Under the pieces are notes generated by a model, which was given only the letters and a program-made list of their open reading frames with translations, was not told the origin of the DNA and searched no databases. A program made the position numbers and the translations under genes. DNA of 64,000 nucleotides from an uncultured Akkermansia sp. Its GTDB lineage: Bacteria; Verrucomicrobiota; Verrucomicrobiia; Verrucomicrobiales; Akkermansiaceae. Positions within the stretch are counted from its first letter, which is position 1. Each line of letters opens with the position of its first letter. The stretch lies in assembly GCA_949296365.1 (NCBI GenBank), contig CASFPZ010000001.1:62001-126000 (forward strand), in the 5' to 3' direction. Positions 1-8,541 of this stretch are shown in pieces.

Positions 1-90
1 CAGGCTTAATCCTGTCTCAAGCTAGGAAGGAATTCCCCTACATTTTGGGAATTCGTTCGAAAAATGTGTGTGATTGTACAAAATTCGTAC

Positions 91-118
91 GATTTTTGTG
101 CAAATAATCACAAAAATC
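91..118. repeat. 10-bp inverted repeat upstream of AAA ATPase
   Basis: A perfect inverted repeat: GATTTTTGTG at 91-100 and CACAAAAATC at 109-118, with an 8-base AT-rich spacer. It lies about 100 bases upstream of the likely start of the DUF4143 ATPase. It could be an operator or an RNA hairpin in the leader. A second, looser repeat (GAATTCCC/GGGAATTC) lies near 30-55. No T-run follows either one, so neither looks like a terminator. Confidence 0.45.
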
Positions 119-214
119 ATTGGGAAAATGAGTGTGAGGATGGGGAATTACTTGGAATTTGGGGGGATCGGGTTAGGATTGGGATTGTCCACCGACATTG
201 GATCAATTCGGATT

Positions 215-1528
215 ATGTATCGATATGCTATCGAAGAGCTTCGGCAGTGGAGGAAGAAGCCTAACAGGAAACCGCTCATCATACGTGGGGCACGTCAAGT
301 AGGGAAAACCTGGTTGATGAAGACCTTTGGTGAGGAGGAATTCAAGCAGACAGCCTACATCAATTTTGATCACAATAAGTCATTGCAGTTATTGTTTTCT
401 GGTGATTTTAATTTGAAGCGCATTATTTCTGGGTTAGAGATTGAGGTTGGGCATCCTATTACTCCGGAAACGTTATTGATTTTCGACGAAGTCCAAGAAG
501 TGCCCCAAGCGTTGACGAGCCTGAAATATTTTTACGAAAATGCCCCTGAGTATACAATTTTGTGTGCGGGCAGTTTGTTGGGGGTAGCTATGCATGCGGG
601 AAGTTCTTTTCCGGTGGGAAAAGTCGAGTTTCTCGATCTTTATCCCTTATCGTATCCGGAATTCCTCCTGGCTATAGGGATGAGTCGGTATGTTGACATT
701 TTACGGGAAGGACAATGGGAGACGGCGGGAGCATTTAAGTTACATTACACGGATGCGCTCAAGAGATACTACTATATTGGCGGAATGCCGGAAGTTGTGC
801 AATCGTATGTCGAAAACCAGAATTTCTTAGAAGTTCGGGCGATTCAGCGGAATATTCTCGAGGCATACGAACAGGATTTTTCTAAACATGCGCCTTCTGG
901 CATTGTACCACGTCTCCGCATGTTGTGGACTAGTATTCCAACGCAGTTGGCCCGAGAACAAAAGAAATTCATGTATGGCCTTGTGAAGAATGGCGCTAGG
1001 GCTCGAGATTATGAATTGGCGTTATCTTGGCTGATTGATAGTGGGTTGGTTTACCAAATCCATCGTGCTTCCGTTCCGCGTCTTCCGTTGAAAGCCTATG
1101 AAGATACAAAGGCCTTCAAGTTATTCCATGTGGATGTGGGGCTTTTGTCGTGTATGGTTGGGGCGCCTCCTAACATTTTATTGAATGGCAACGATTTGTT
1201 CCAAGAATTTAAGGGGGCCTTAACTGAACAATATGTTTGCCAACAACTGAAAACGATTAAAAATCTTCAGACTTATTATTGGACTGCCTCCCAAGGTACG
1301 GCGGAGATCGATTTTGTGGTCGACAATGGTCTACAGGTTATACCGATTGAGGTTAAGGCAGAAGTGAACCTTCGGGCCAAAAGCCTCAAGGTGTATCGAG
1401 AACAATTCAATCCTCTCTTATCGATACGAACTTCCTTAGCTGATTACCGTTTCGATCCGGGCTTGCTGAACCTTCCTCTATGGGCCTTCCCTTTTTGGGA
1501 TTTTTTCGCCAATTCAAGCAATTATTGA
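215..1528 (+). CDS. AAA ATPase with C-terminal DUF4143 domain
   Basis: P-loop ATPase of the bacterial/archaeal AAA + DUF4143 family, whose physiological role is generally unknown. With the start at 215 the protein has 437 residues. Walker A (GARQVGKT) is at about 25-32, Walker B (LLIFDE) ends with D91-E92, and the C-terminal DUF4143 part has an E-I-D-F ... I-E-V-K pattern like a PD-(D/E)XK nuclease fold. The frame is open back to a TTG at 74. I prefer the ATG at 215 because family members begin with a short helix of the type M-Y-R-Y-A-I-x-x-L directly before the P-loop. No strong ribosome binding site is visible. The 3' end converges on, and overlaps by 7 bases, the SWIM protein on the other strand. 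Such genes are often scattered as accessory single genes. Confidence 0.85.
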   Translation: MYRYAIEELRQWRKKPNRKPLIIRGARQVGKTWLMKTFGEEEFKQTAYINFDHNKSLQLLFSGDFNLKRIISGLEIEVGHPITPETLLIFDEVQEVPQALTSLKYFYENAPEYTILCAGSLLGVAMHAGSSFPVGKVEFLDLYPLSYPEFLLAIGMSRYVDILREGQWETAGAFKLHYTDALKRYYYIGGMPEVVQSYVENQNFLEVRAIQRNILEAYEQDFSKHAPSGIVPRLRMLWTSIPTQLAREQKKFMYGLVKNGARARDYELALSWLIDSGLVYQIHRASVPRLPLKAYEDTKAFKLFHVDVGLLSCMVGAPPNILLNGNDLFQEFKGALTEQYVCQQLKTIKNLQTYYWTASQGTAEIDFVVDNGLQVIPIEVKAEVNLRAKSLKVYREQFNPLLSIRTSLADYRFDPGLLNLPLWAFPFWDFFANSSNY

Positions 1529-2235
1529 GGGGACGAGAGGTCGATGCCGAACAGGGACGAAAGTTTGTCTGTTGGCAGGGAAGGGGTAGAAGATGGCAAA
1601 GGGAGGGAATCTGCTTTAGGCAATAGGGAATCTGGCGTGATGCCGCGCAGAGTAAATAAGAGTTCGGGTGATTGATCTAACAAGACACCGACACCGTAGA
1701 GGAGAGCGGCAGAATGGCGGCAGAGGTCTGCCCAATCGTCGCAGTTACACTGCATCTTCCAGTCCTGAGGTGACGGCAAGATGCCTGATTCTGGTTGGCA
1801 GAGGGCCAATAACAATTCTGGGTTGAGGTGGCCGCTGAGCAAGTCGATCCACGATGAGACGTGGCCAAGGCAGAGAATGCGAAGACGATCTAACTGATCG
1901 GAGTCAACAGGGAGGATGGAGATGGAAACCTCATAGGAACGTTCGTCACAAACGATCCCCGAGATCTTTCCGGTGGCGATTTGCAAATCGAGAACACACC
2001 CACAACGCAACAAGGTGCGGCCAGGCGAGAGACGGAATCCGTAGGTCTCGCTACGGGCGAGATTCTTCATCCAGGCTTGACTCCAGAATTGCCGTGCGAG
2101 GGCACGGGGGGCAGGTGGAGGGAGGGGATGTAGCGACCAGCCCTCATCGGTTAGTTGTTGGGTGATAAGCTGAGCTTGTTGTTTGAGCCAAGCATTGCTC
2201 CCAGGCCGGAAAGATTCGTTTGTTTGATCGTCCAT
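1522..2235 (-). CDS. SWIM zinc-finger protein
   Basis: A 237-residue protein from the ATG at 2235; the frame extends upstream to 2271. It carries a SWIM zinc finger with the spacing CxC-x6-CxH (C163, C165, C172, H174), in the sequence CNCDDWADLCRH. SWIM fingers bind DNA or proteins and are often linked to SNF2-family helicases. The region before the finger resembles the usual N-terminal part of small bacterial SWIM proteins. The C-terminal tail is rich in Pro, Ser and Leu. No SNF2 helicase lies next to it in this window, which is unusual. The partner is therefore unknown, and the function is inferred only as nucleic-acid related. Confidence 0.8.
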   Translation of the reverse strand: MDDQTNESFRPGSNAWLKQQAQLITQQLTDEGWSLHPLPPPAPRALARQFWSQAWMKNLARSETYGFRLSPGRTLLRCGCVLDLQIATGKISGIVCDERSYEVSISILPVDSDQLDRLRILCLGHVSSWIDLLSGHLNPELLLALCQPESGILPSPQDWKMQCNCDDWADLCRHSAALLYGVGVLLDQSPELLFTLRGITPDSLLPKADSLPLPSSTPSLPTDKLSSLFGIDLSSPQ

Positions 2236-2344
2236 AAGCGTGTAACAGGACAGGTGGAACCATAGTAACACGTATTTATTTCAATACAAGCATGGCATGA
2301 GCATGGATTGACGTTGGATATGGATTGTGGCATGAGAGGTAATC

Positions 2345-2995
2345 ATGTGGCTGGTGCAGTTCATGTTTTTATTTCCTGCCGTTATTATATTTTTGATTTT
2401 GATGATGCTAAGGCATACGAAATCGAAAAGGCTTTTGAACCATTATGGTAACCAACCGTTGCCAGGGTTCCCAGGACCAGCTGGATTGGTGATGAGGTTG
2501 GATGGCATGGACAGAAAACAACGTAAGATTGTTCACGGACGCCGGTTGGGTAATAAAAAAGATGGAGTTGTCGTTTTGCCGCCTGCATGGGAACAACATA
2601 TGACGGCGGGCCGCATGGCTTGCGTTGCCCACGCCTGGGCTTGGAGTGTTTTAGCAGAAACAGATCCAGAGGGAGATACCAAACGCATGAAATCAATCAA
2701 TCAGGCCAAAATCGTCTGCTTTTTCGCCTGTTTGATTGCGTTAGCCATCGTTTTTTTCAGGCATGCAAATCCTTTGACTGTTTTTGCTATAACAGCGTTT
2801 CTCTGGGCTTTTTTGGCGTTTGCCGGGCTTCCGACTCAGATTCGCGAGAAGCAGGCTACAGATTTGGCGAAGAAAGGCTTGAAAGAAGCAGGCTTGTGGC
2901 CGCAATTGACTGAAGATGCCTATGCTCTCGAGGCGTGTTTGCAGGCCATGTCCTGGAGCCGCGTGGCGGGGTTCCCGAGGATATGGCCCCGGTGA
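2345..2995 (+). CDS. Degenerate YugP-like membrane protein (pseudo-metallopeptidase)
   Basis: A 216-residue protein with an N-terminal membrane segment (about 3-22) and two close hydrophobic segments (about 123-139 and 145-162). The order of parts follows the YugP-type neutral zinc metallopeptidases: N-terminal helix, a loop ending in V-V-L-P-P-A-W, a region where the HExxH helix should be, then two membrane helices and a motif like L-P-x-x-x-x-x-x-x-A (GLPTQIREKQA, 161-171) matching the family's TLPVEF-x-A block. At the metal site it reads VAHAWAW (95-101): the first His is kept (H96) but Glu and the second His are replaced by Ala and Trp. It is therefore predicted to lack protease activity. 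The family assignment is inferred by eye from motif order and spacing. Confidence 0.6.
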   Translation: MWLVQFMFLFPAVIIFLILMMLRHTKSKRLLNHYGNQPLPGFPGPAGLVMRLDGMDRKQRKIVHGRRLGNKKDGVVVLPPAWEQHMTAGRMACVAHAWAWSVLAETDPEGDTKRMKSINQAKIVCFFACLIALAIVFFRHANPLTVFAITAFLWAFLAFAGLPTQIREKQATDLAKKGLKEAGLWPQLTEDAYALEACLQAMSWSRVAGFPRIWPR

Positions 2996-3000
2996 CGTGT

Positions 3001-3564
3001 TTAGTTGTTTTGTCCGGACTCGAGTTCTTCGAATCGCGCCAAAATCCACAGTAGATCAGAGAGGCGATTGATAAAAATGGCGGAGTGTTCGTTACTGAGG
3101 TCGCCGTCGATGCGCAGGGTGGCGATGCGTCGTTCTGCCCGGCGGCATACGGCTCGAGCCCAATCGAGGTGGGCGGAACCTGCGAGGCCTTTTTGTCCTG
3201 GCCGGGCCCAGCCTTTGAATCGGATGTCGCAATCGTGTTCGTACTGTTTCGAGATTGTCTCGATCCAGGAAACATCGGCCGCGGTGATTCGTGCGTAACC
3301 TTTTTCATCGTACTTAGGTAGATCTTCTTCCAGTGTTGCCAATTCGCCCATGAGGCCAACAAGGCGTTTTTGGACATCGTCGATGAGATCTATGGCGGAT
3401 TGAGAAATTCCGGAATGGCGAACAACGCCCAAAACGGCGTTCAATTCGTCAACTGTACCGTAGGCTTCAATACGGTTGGCATTTTTGGACAGTCGTTTGC
3501 CGAACATGAGGTCGGTTTGACCATCGTCTCCTCTTTTGGTAATGATGCTCACGTGCATACGCAT
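3001..3564 (-). CDS. ATP:cob(I)alamin adenosyltransferase, PduO type
   Basis: 187 residues, the normal length for a single-domain PduO-type (MMAB-like) corrinoid adenosyltransferase. The enzyme transfers the 5'-deoxyadenosyl group of ATP to cob(I)alamin to make adenosylcobalamin. Visible family motifs are the N-terminal ATP loop TKRGDDGQT (about 9-17), YGTVDELNA (35-43), the R-x-x-C-R-R-A-E-R-R helix (about 138-147) and NRLSDLLW (about 166-173). The start at 3564 leaves only 11 bases to the start of the divergent queE, so each promoter must lie inside the neighbour. An alternative ATG at 3558 is nearly as good. Confidence 0.93.
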   Translation of the reverse strand: MRMHVSIITKRGDDGQTDLMFGKRLSKNANRIEAYGTVDELNAVLGVVRHSGISQSAIDLIDDVQKRLVGLMGELATLEEDLPKYDEKGYARITAADVSWIETISKQYEHDCDIRFKGWARPGQKGLAGSAHLDWARAVCRRAERRIATLRIDGDLSNEHSAIFINRLSDLLWILARFEELESGQNN

Positions 3565-3575
3565 ACCATGGATTT

Positions 3576-4256
3576 ATGAAGTTGGCACGATTAAATGATC
3601 AACCAGAGATTTTTCAGTCGTTACAAGGCGAGGGAGCTAGTATTGGGACGCCTGCTGTTTTTGTTCGCCTTTATGGGTGTAACTTGTCATGCGTATGGTG
3701 CGATACGGCCTATGCTTGGGATGGTGCTGTAGCGCCCATCGACATATCGGCGAGAGAGGTTGCTGCCTGGGTACGGCGTTGGGCGACGCGTCGAGTGGTG
3801 TTGACTGGGGGCGAACCGTTGTTGCAGCAATCAGAGTTAGTGAGATTGTTGGACCAACTGCCTGGATGGTTTGCAGAGGTTGAGACGAATGGCACTGTGA
3901 TCCCGAAAGCTGAACTGGCGGGGCGAATTGGCCAGTTTAACGTTTCTCCCAAATTGATGGGATCGGGCAATTGCTGCGCTTTGCGACAGGAGGTCTTGAC
4001 ATGGTATGGAACCGAGGTGCCTGACCGTGCGTGGTTCAAATTTGTTGTCGATACAGAAGACGAGCTCCGAGAAGTGGAATCACTAGCGAAAACCTGTCGG
4101 TTAGAACGTTCCCGTATTATATTAATGCCACAGGCCAAGACAATGTTAGAGTTGGAAACCAGGCGTCTTCAGGTTGCCAAGTGGTGTATTCAATCGGGGT
4201 TCCGTTTTTCTGATCGGCTTCAAATGACGTTGTGGGGAGAAAAAAAAGGCGTGTAA
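3576..4256 (+). CDS. queE: 7-carboxy-7-deazaguanine synthase QueE
   Basis: Radical SAM enzyme that converts 6-carboxytetrahydropterin to 7-carboxy-7-deazaguanine in queuosine and 7-deazaguanine biosynthesis. 226 residues. The [4Fe-4S] motif CxxxCxxC is at C35, C39 and C42 (CNLSCVWC). An N-terminal SLQGEG motif (15-20) and a LTGGEP SAM-binding motif (about 76-81) are both typical of QueE. The next gene's reading frame opens before this one ends, but its likely start lies about 108 bases downstream. Other queuosine genes (queC, queD, queF) are not in the window. Confidence 0.93.
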   Translation: MKLARLNDQPEIFQSLQGEGASIGTPAVFVRLYGCNLSCVWCDTAYAWDGAVAPIDISAREVAAWVRRWATRRVVLTGGEPLLQQSELVRLLDQLPGWFAEVETNGTVIPKAELAGRIGQFNVSPKLMGSGNCCALRQEVLTWYGTEVPDRAWFKFVVDTEDELREVESLAKTCRLERSRIILMPQAKTMLELETRRLQVAKWCIQSGFRFSDRLQMTLWGEKKGV

Positions 4257-4363
4257 AGAAAGAGTATTTACGTTACTGGGTGAAAGAGCAGCAGGCAAAG
4301 TGCCGTATGCATAAGCACATTGTTTCAGAGTACACAGTATTTAACAACCTGACTACGATATCT

Positions 4364-5515
4364 ATGAGTGATTCCGTTCAATTGTCTCGGCAACACATTG
4401 CCTGGGTGGATGTGTTGCGCATTGTCGCTTGTTTCCTGGTGGTTTTGGCTCATTGTTGCGACCCATTTGTGGCTAATTTTGATAAAAATCCCGTGGAGTT
4501 TCAAAGCGGGGTTTTGTGGGGGAGTTTTCTGAGACCATGCGTACCGTTATTTGCGATGATTTCGGGGGTGTTATTGTTCCCAATTAGGTCGGATATGGGT
4601 ACCTTCTATATCAAACGCCTGAAACGTGTTGTGATTCCTCTTATCGTGTGGGCTTTGGCGTTGCCGTTAATGTACTATTTGTATTTTGCTTTTGGGGGAC
4701 AAACGGTGAATCCCAATATTGACCTAGCCAATTATACTTGGGAGGCGACGTTGAACAAGATGTACACATTTGTGTTCAACTTCAATTACGATACAACACC
4801 TCTGTGGTATTTGTATATGTTGATAGGAATTTACCTGTTTATGCCCATTGTGGGAAGCTGGTTGAACAATGCGACGCAGAAGGATATCAAGATATTCCTG
4901 GGTATTTGGGTGGTGACGATGTGCGTTCCCTACATTCAGATCCTGGCGCCGTTCCTTGGGTATCATGGTAATTTTGGCAATATGGGATTGTGGGGAATTT
5001 GTGATTGGAACCCCTATGGTATGCTCTTCTATTTCTCGGGATTTATGGGATATATGGTGTTGGCATACTATTTGCAGAAATATCCCTTGTCTTGGAGCCT
5101 GGGTAAAACCCTTGGTTTTGCTGTTCCTATGTTTTTGGTGGGATATGCCATTACTTCGATAGGCTTTTTTGAAATGCAGAAACATTTTCCTGGGGACTAT
5201 TCCAAATTGGAGATCGTCTGGTATTTTTCGGGCATAAATGTCTTCTTGATGACGTTTGCTGTGTACCTTGTCATGCAAAGGATTCGAGTGAATCCCAGCC
5301 CTCTGTTGATGAAGATGGCGTCGCTTACCTTTGGGATTTACCTCTGCCACTTTGTCTTGGTCCAATGTGCCTACGACATCGTTTATCCGCTCTTGGAACC
5401 CGTGATCCCACCTTATCTTATTATTCCTTCAGTGGCGGTTGTGGCTTTCTTTTTCTCTTTCATCTTGGTGTGGCTGTTGAGTCTTACGCCGATAACGCGT
5501 CGGGCTATTATGTAA
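4364..5515 (+). CDS. Acyltransferase-3 family membrane protein
   Basis: 383 residues from the ATG at 4364. The frame is open back to 4232, overlapping queE, but the upstream part is basic and does not resemble the family. The family's N-terminal signature is present: W-V-D-x-L-R-I-V-A-C-F-x-V-V-x-A-H-C, with R and the catalytic-type His in the first membrane helix, followed by about ten hydrophobic segments. Members O-acylate cell-surface sugars (O-antigen, peptidoglycan, exopolysaccharide) in the inner membrane; the acceptor here cannot be told. It ends in a strong rho-independent terminator at 5548-5588, so it is the last gene of its transcription unit. Confidence 0.85.
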   Translation: MSDSVQLSRQHIAWVDVLRIVACFLVVLAHCCDPFVANFDKNPVEFQSGVLWGSFLRPCVPLFAMISGVLLFPIRSDMGTFYIKRLKRVVIPLIVWALALPLMYYLYFAFGGQTVNPNIDLANYTWEATLNKMYTFVFNFNYDTTPLWYLYMLIGIYLFMPIVGSWLNNATQKDIKIFLGIWVVTMCVPYIQILAPFLGYHGNFGNMGLWGICDWNPYGMLFYFSGFMGYMVLAYYLQKYPLSWSLGKTLGFAVPMFLVGYAITSIGFFEMQKHFPGDYSKLEIVWYFSGINVFLMTFAVYLVMQRIRVNPSPLLMKMASLTFGIYLCHFVLVQCAYDIVYPLLEPVIPPYLIIPSVAVVAFFFSFILVWLLSLTPITRRAIM

Positions 5516-5547
5516 TGATAGCGGTTTAGAAAGATCATTAATTGTTC

Positions 5548-5588
5548 GATCTCTCTCGTACCTTTTATAACGAGAGAGATCTTTTTTT
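5548..5588 (+). terminator. Rho-independent terminator after acyltransferase
   Basis: A perfect 12-bp stem (GATCTCTCTCGT at 5548-5559, ACGAGAGAGATC at 5570-5581) with a 10-base loop, followed directly by seven T. It sits 33 bases after the stop of the acyltransferase gene. Confidence 0.92.
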
Positions 5589-5603
5589 GTCTAAGGGATC
5601 TAA

Positions 5604-5644
5604 ATAAAAAACCTGTTCTCCGAGTGATAAGTCAGAGAACAGGT
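5604..5644 (-). terminator. Rho-independent terminator after pgi
   Basis: A perfect 10-bp stem (5611-5620 with 5635-5644) and a 14-base loop. Read on the minus strand it is followed by a T-rich tail (TTTTTATTT). It lies about 50 bases beyond the pgi stop. Together with the plus-strand terminator it insulates two convergent genes. Confidence 0.88.
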
Positions 5645-5696
5645 GAAAAAGATGGAGGCCTAAATTGAGAAATGCTGGAGCCTAGGAATGGGGAGA

Positions 5697-7346
5697 TTAT
5701 TCGTCTTCTCCCTCAAGTTGAGTCCCTAGCTCTTCTAGCATTTGTTGAATTTCTTGTTGTTTTTCTTGGATTTCTTCTTCAGTCAACTTGCGGAAGGTGT
5801 CTTGGTCAGGAGAATCCATCTCCTCTTGCAGGACGACATCGTTGAGGGCGCAATCGCATGCAGCCATGTGGACGAGGCAATGATAGACGGATTCGACGTC
5901 GTTTTCTCCTACACGTGCGGCAATTTCGGCAGCGGTCTCCGGAGTGATTTGAACGGCGCTACGAACTTTGTTCAAAAGCTTGAGGAAAGACGAAGCTGCT
6001 TTTTTGCCAGCTTCGACACCCGGCTGATGATAGGCATTGATGTGAACCAACGAGGCGTAGAAGGTTACAGCACGTTCAAACAAAGCAATTAACATGCCCA
6101 ACGTGAGGTCGCTTACATCGCTGATCGAAATCGTGATGGATTCACGACCTGAGTCGGTCAAGGCCTGGCGAGTGCCTCGCAAGAAACCTTGGAGGTAGTC
6201 GCTGACTTTCGTCCCAGGATCGACTTCGATATCTAATTCTGGGTAGTTAATGTCGCGCACTTCGATGAAAGTGACGAAAAAATTGGCGAGGCCGTCTCGC
6301 AATTGTTGGACGTAGGCGTGTTGGTCAGTCGATCCCTTGTTCCCATAGACAGTTAGTCCTTGATGGACAGTATTGCCGTCGAGGTCTTCTTTTTTGCCAA
6401 GAGACTCCATGACCAACTGTTGCAGGTATTTGGAGAAGAGGACAAGGGAATCCTTGTAGGGCAAAACAACCATGTCTTTTTTCCCTTGACCATCTGTGGC
6501 TTTGTACCAGGCTAACGCCAGTTTCATGGCGGCGTTTTTACTGACGTCGTGAAGGCGGGTATATTCATCCATGGCAGCAGCGCCTTCAAGGAAAGCTTCA
6601 ATATCGATACCTTGAAGAGCAGCTGGAAGTAAGCCAACGACAGAAGTGACAGAGGTTCGGCCGCCGACCCAATCTTCCATGGGGAAGCGACGAAGCCAAC
6701 CTTCTTGTTCGGCAACTTTATCGAGATGAGAGCCCTTACCCGTGATGGCTACTGCTTGTTTGGCAAAATTCAGGTTATTTTCCTTGAATACGTTTTGTAC
6801 GACAAGCATGCCGTTGCGGGTTTCTGGTGTACCGCCTGATTTAGAAATGACAACAACGAGCGTTTGTGCAAGTTCCAATTGAACTAGAGTTCGCCTCATG
6901 CCGTCCGGATCTGTGTTGTCGAGGAAAACCATGTTTAAGCCTACCCCTTCATCCCGAAGAGCGTCAGCAACTAATTCAGGGCCCAAGGCGGAACCTCCAA
7001 TGCCAATTACGAGAGCAGTGGTGAAAGTATCGGTATCTGGAGGTGTAATTTCTCCATCGAGTACCATCGCGGCAAAGTCGATGATATCAGTTTTAACAGA
7101 TTCGATTTGTTCCTTTAATTCTTCAGTCGGGGCCAAATCGGAATTGCGAAGCCAGTAATGACCAACCATGCGGTTTTCGTCTGGGTTGGCAATAGCGCCC
7201 GCTTCCAATGCGTCCATCTCTTGGAAGGCACGGGCGATTTTATCGCTCATTGAGTCCAAAAAACTGGGTGTTAGGGGAAGTCTGGAAAAATCAGCAGAGA
7301 ATCCCAGATCGCTATAGCGGGTGAGTTGTTCGGAATATGTTTTCAT
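5697..7346 (-). CDS. pgi: Glucose-6-phosphate isomerase
   Basis: Interconverts glucose 6-phosphate and fructose 6-phosphate in glycolysis and gluconeogenesis. 549 residues. The sugar-isomerase (SIS) domains are recognisable: V-I-G-I-G-G-S-A-L-G-P near residue 115, and the sugar-phosphate loop V-V-I-S-K-S-G-G-T-P-E-T, a classic Pgi motif, near 165-175. The C-terminus is acidic and rich in Gln and Glu. It reads as a single-gene unit with its own terminator; the Sel1-repeat gene upstream is on the same strand, 72 bases away. Confidence 0.96.
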   Translation of the reverse strand: MKTYSEQLTRYSDLGFSADFSRLPLTPSFLDSMSDKIARAFQEMDALEAGAIANPDENRMVGHYWLRNSDLAPTEELKEQIESVKTDIIDFAAMVLDGEITPPDTDTFTTALVIGIGGSALGPELVADALRDEGVGLNMVFLDNTDPDGMRRTLVQLELAQTLVVVISKSGGTPETRNGMLVVQNVFKENNLNFAKQAVAITGKGSHLDKVAEQEGWLRRFPMEDWVGGRTSVTSVVGLLPAALQGIDIEAFLEGAAAMDEYTRLHDVSKNAAMKLALAWYKATDGQGKKDMVVLPYKDSLVLFSKYLQQLVMESLGKKEDLDGNTVHQGLTVYGNKGSTDQHAYVQQLRDGLANFFVTFIEVRDINYPELDIEVDPGTKVSDYLQGFLRGTRQALTDSGRESITISISDVSDLTLGMLIALFERAVTFYASLVHINAYHQPGVEAGKKAASSFLKLLNKVRSAVQITPETAAEIAARVGENDVESVYHCLVHMAACDCALNDVVLQEEMDSPDQDTFRKLTEEEIQEKQQEIQQMLEELGTQLEGEDE

Positions 7347-7418
7347 AAGATCGTGTTAGCTTAGAATGAAATTGTTAAACTACAAGGGAAACCGGTGTGT
7401 TGACAATGCGTAAAAAAG

Positions 7419-8522
7419 TTATTTGGCCAACGAGCGAAGCGCTGAAGCTGCTTGTAGATCGCCTTTTTTAGCAGCAGCTGAAAGCCATTTTTCTGCTTTT
7501 TTCATATCTTTGGGAAGTCCATACCCATTTTTGAACATCGTGCCAACATTAAATTGTTCGGCAATGCAACCTTCAGCGGCTGCACGTTGGCATGTAGACA
7601 AAATGGCTTGAGCGTCTTCCGGAAAAATATCCAATGTTTTCATAGCTTGATCGTATTTTTTATCAATGAGAACTGTCGCGAGGGCAAATCCTTTTTCCGC
7701 GGCAATTCTGTAACACTTTTGGGATTTTTCTTCGTCTTTGGGAATTCCTTTGCCGCCTTCGTAGAGTACGCCCATGGCCCAATAAGCGCGAGACGAGCCC
7801 AAAGCGGCTGCTTTTTCGAAAAACGACAAAGCAACCTTGCCATTGCGGATTGCCAATGCAGACATCCCTTGGGCGTTGTACTTGTCAGCGGTCTTAAGGT
7901 CGAGAAATTCGGGAACTTTGTCCCAGTCTTTCACCATTTCCATCACGGTACGTCCTGGCTTGATTTTACCACGAACGAATGCCGTAGCTACGTAGCATTT
8001 GTTATCATGATCACGGAGAATTCCCGTGAGGATAGAAGATTGCCCAGAATCGACATGCCAAGTGTGCAAATAAGCAATGCGGCCAGGCTTCAGGCGAGAT
8101 GGATCAGGCCAGGCTGGGCACTCGAGCGGCAATCCGTAACGATCCGAAATGGTCATGTACAGATTCTTGTATCGGGCTCTAAAGCGAGTTTTGTAGAAGT
8201 TGGGTTCAAAACCTGTTTTAGAAATAAAGGCAATAGACGACAACTGATCGTTTGAATTGAAACGGAACATGAGCTCGCAGGGATCGCCGAAGAAAGTTTT
8301 GCGCGTGACAAATCGATCGTTTTCCGAGGTAGATCCCATGACGGTCATTTCCCCCGGAGGTTCAAATGCTGGATTAGAACGCAAGACGGCATCGAGTTCC
8401 GAACGAGTCATATCGAACGAAAGCGGGCCCCAGATTTTACCCAATGAGGGAAACGCTGTGAGAAATGCTATCCCCAATATCAAAAGGACAGTATGGCTCA
8501 TGATGGTGTAACGTGGTTGCAT
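7419..8522 (-). CDS. Secreted Sel1-repeat (TPR-like) protein
   Basis: 367 residues from the ATG at 8522 (or 8501). The longer frame to 8651 would overlap the upstream methyltransferase gene and has no signal-peptide character. From M51 of that longer frame the sequence starts M-S-H-T-V-L-L-I-L-G-I-A-F-L, a plausible signal peptide. The middle part (about 30-190) is unassigned. The C-terminal third has Sel1-like repeats, for example Y-W-A-M-G-V-L-Y-E-G-G-K-G and F-N-V-G-T-M-F-K-N-G-Y-G, each followed by K-D-x-x-K-A and A-A-x-K-G. Such repeats mediate protein contacts in the periplasm. The specific role is unknown. Confidence 0.82.
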   Translation of the reverse strand: MQPRYTIMSHTVLLILGIAFLTAFPSLGKIWGPLSFDMTRSELDAVLRSNPAFEPPGEMTVMGSTSENDRFVTRKTFFGDPCELMFRFNSNDQLSSIAFISKTGFEPNFYKTRFRARYKNLYMTISDRYGLPLECPAWPDPSRLKPGRIAYLHTWHVDSGQSSILTGILRDHDNKCYVATAFVRGKIKPGRTVMEMVKDWDKVPEFLDLKTADKYNAQGMSALAIRNGKVALSFFEKAAALGSSRAYWAMGVLYEGGKGIPKDEEKSQKCYRIAAEKGFALATVLIDKKYDQAMKTLDIFPEDAQAILSTCQRAAAEGCIAEQFNVGTMFKNGYGLPKDMKKAEKWLSAAAKKGDLQAASALRSLAK

Positions 8523-8541
8523 AGAGAATACGTGTTGCGAT

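Noticed and set aside
64-264. 66-codon ATG frame at the window start
   Set aside because: Overlaps the ATPase in another frame, no motif, and covers the inverted repeat.
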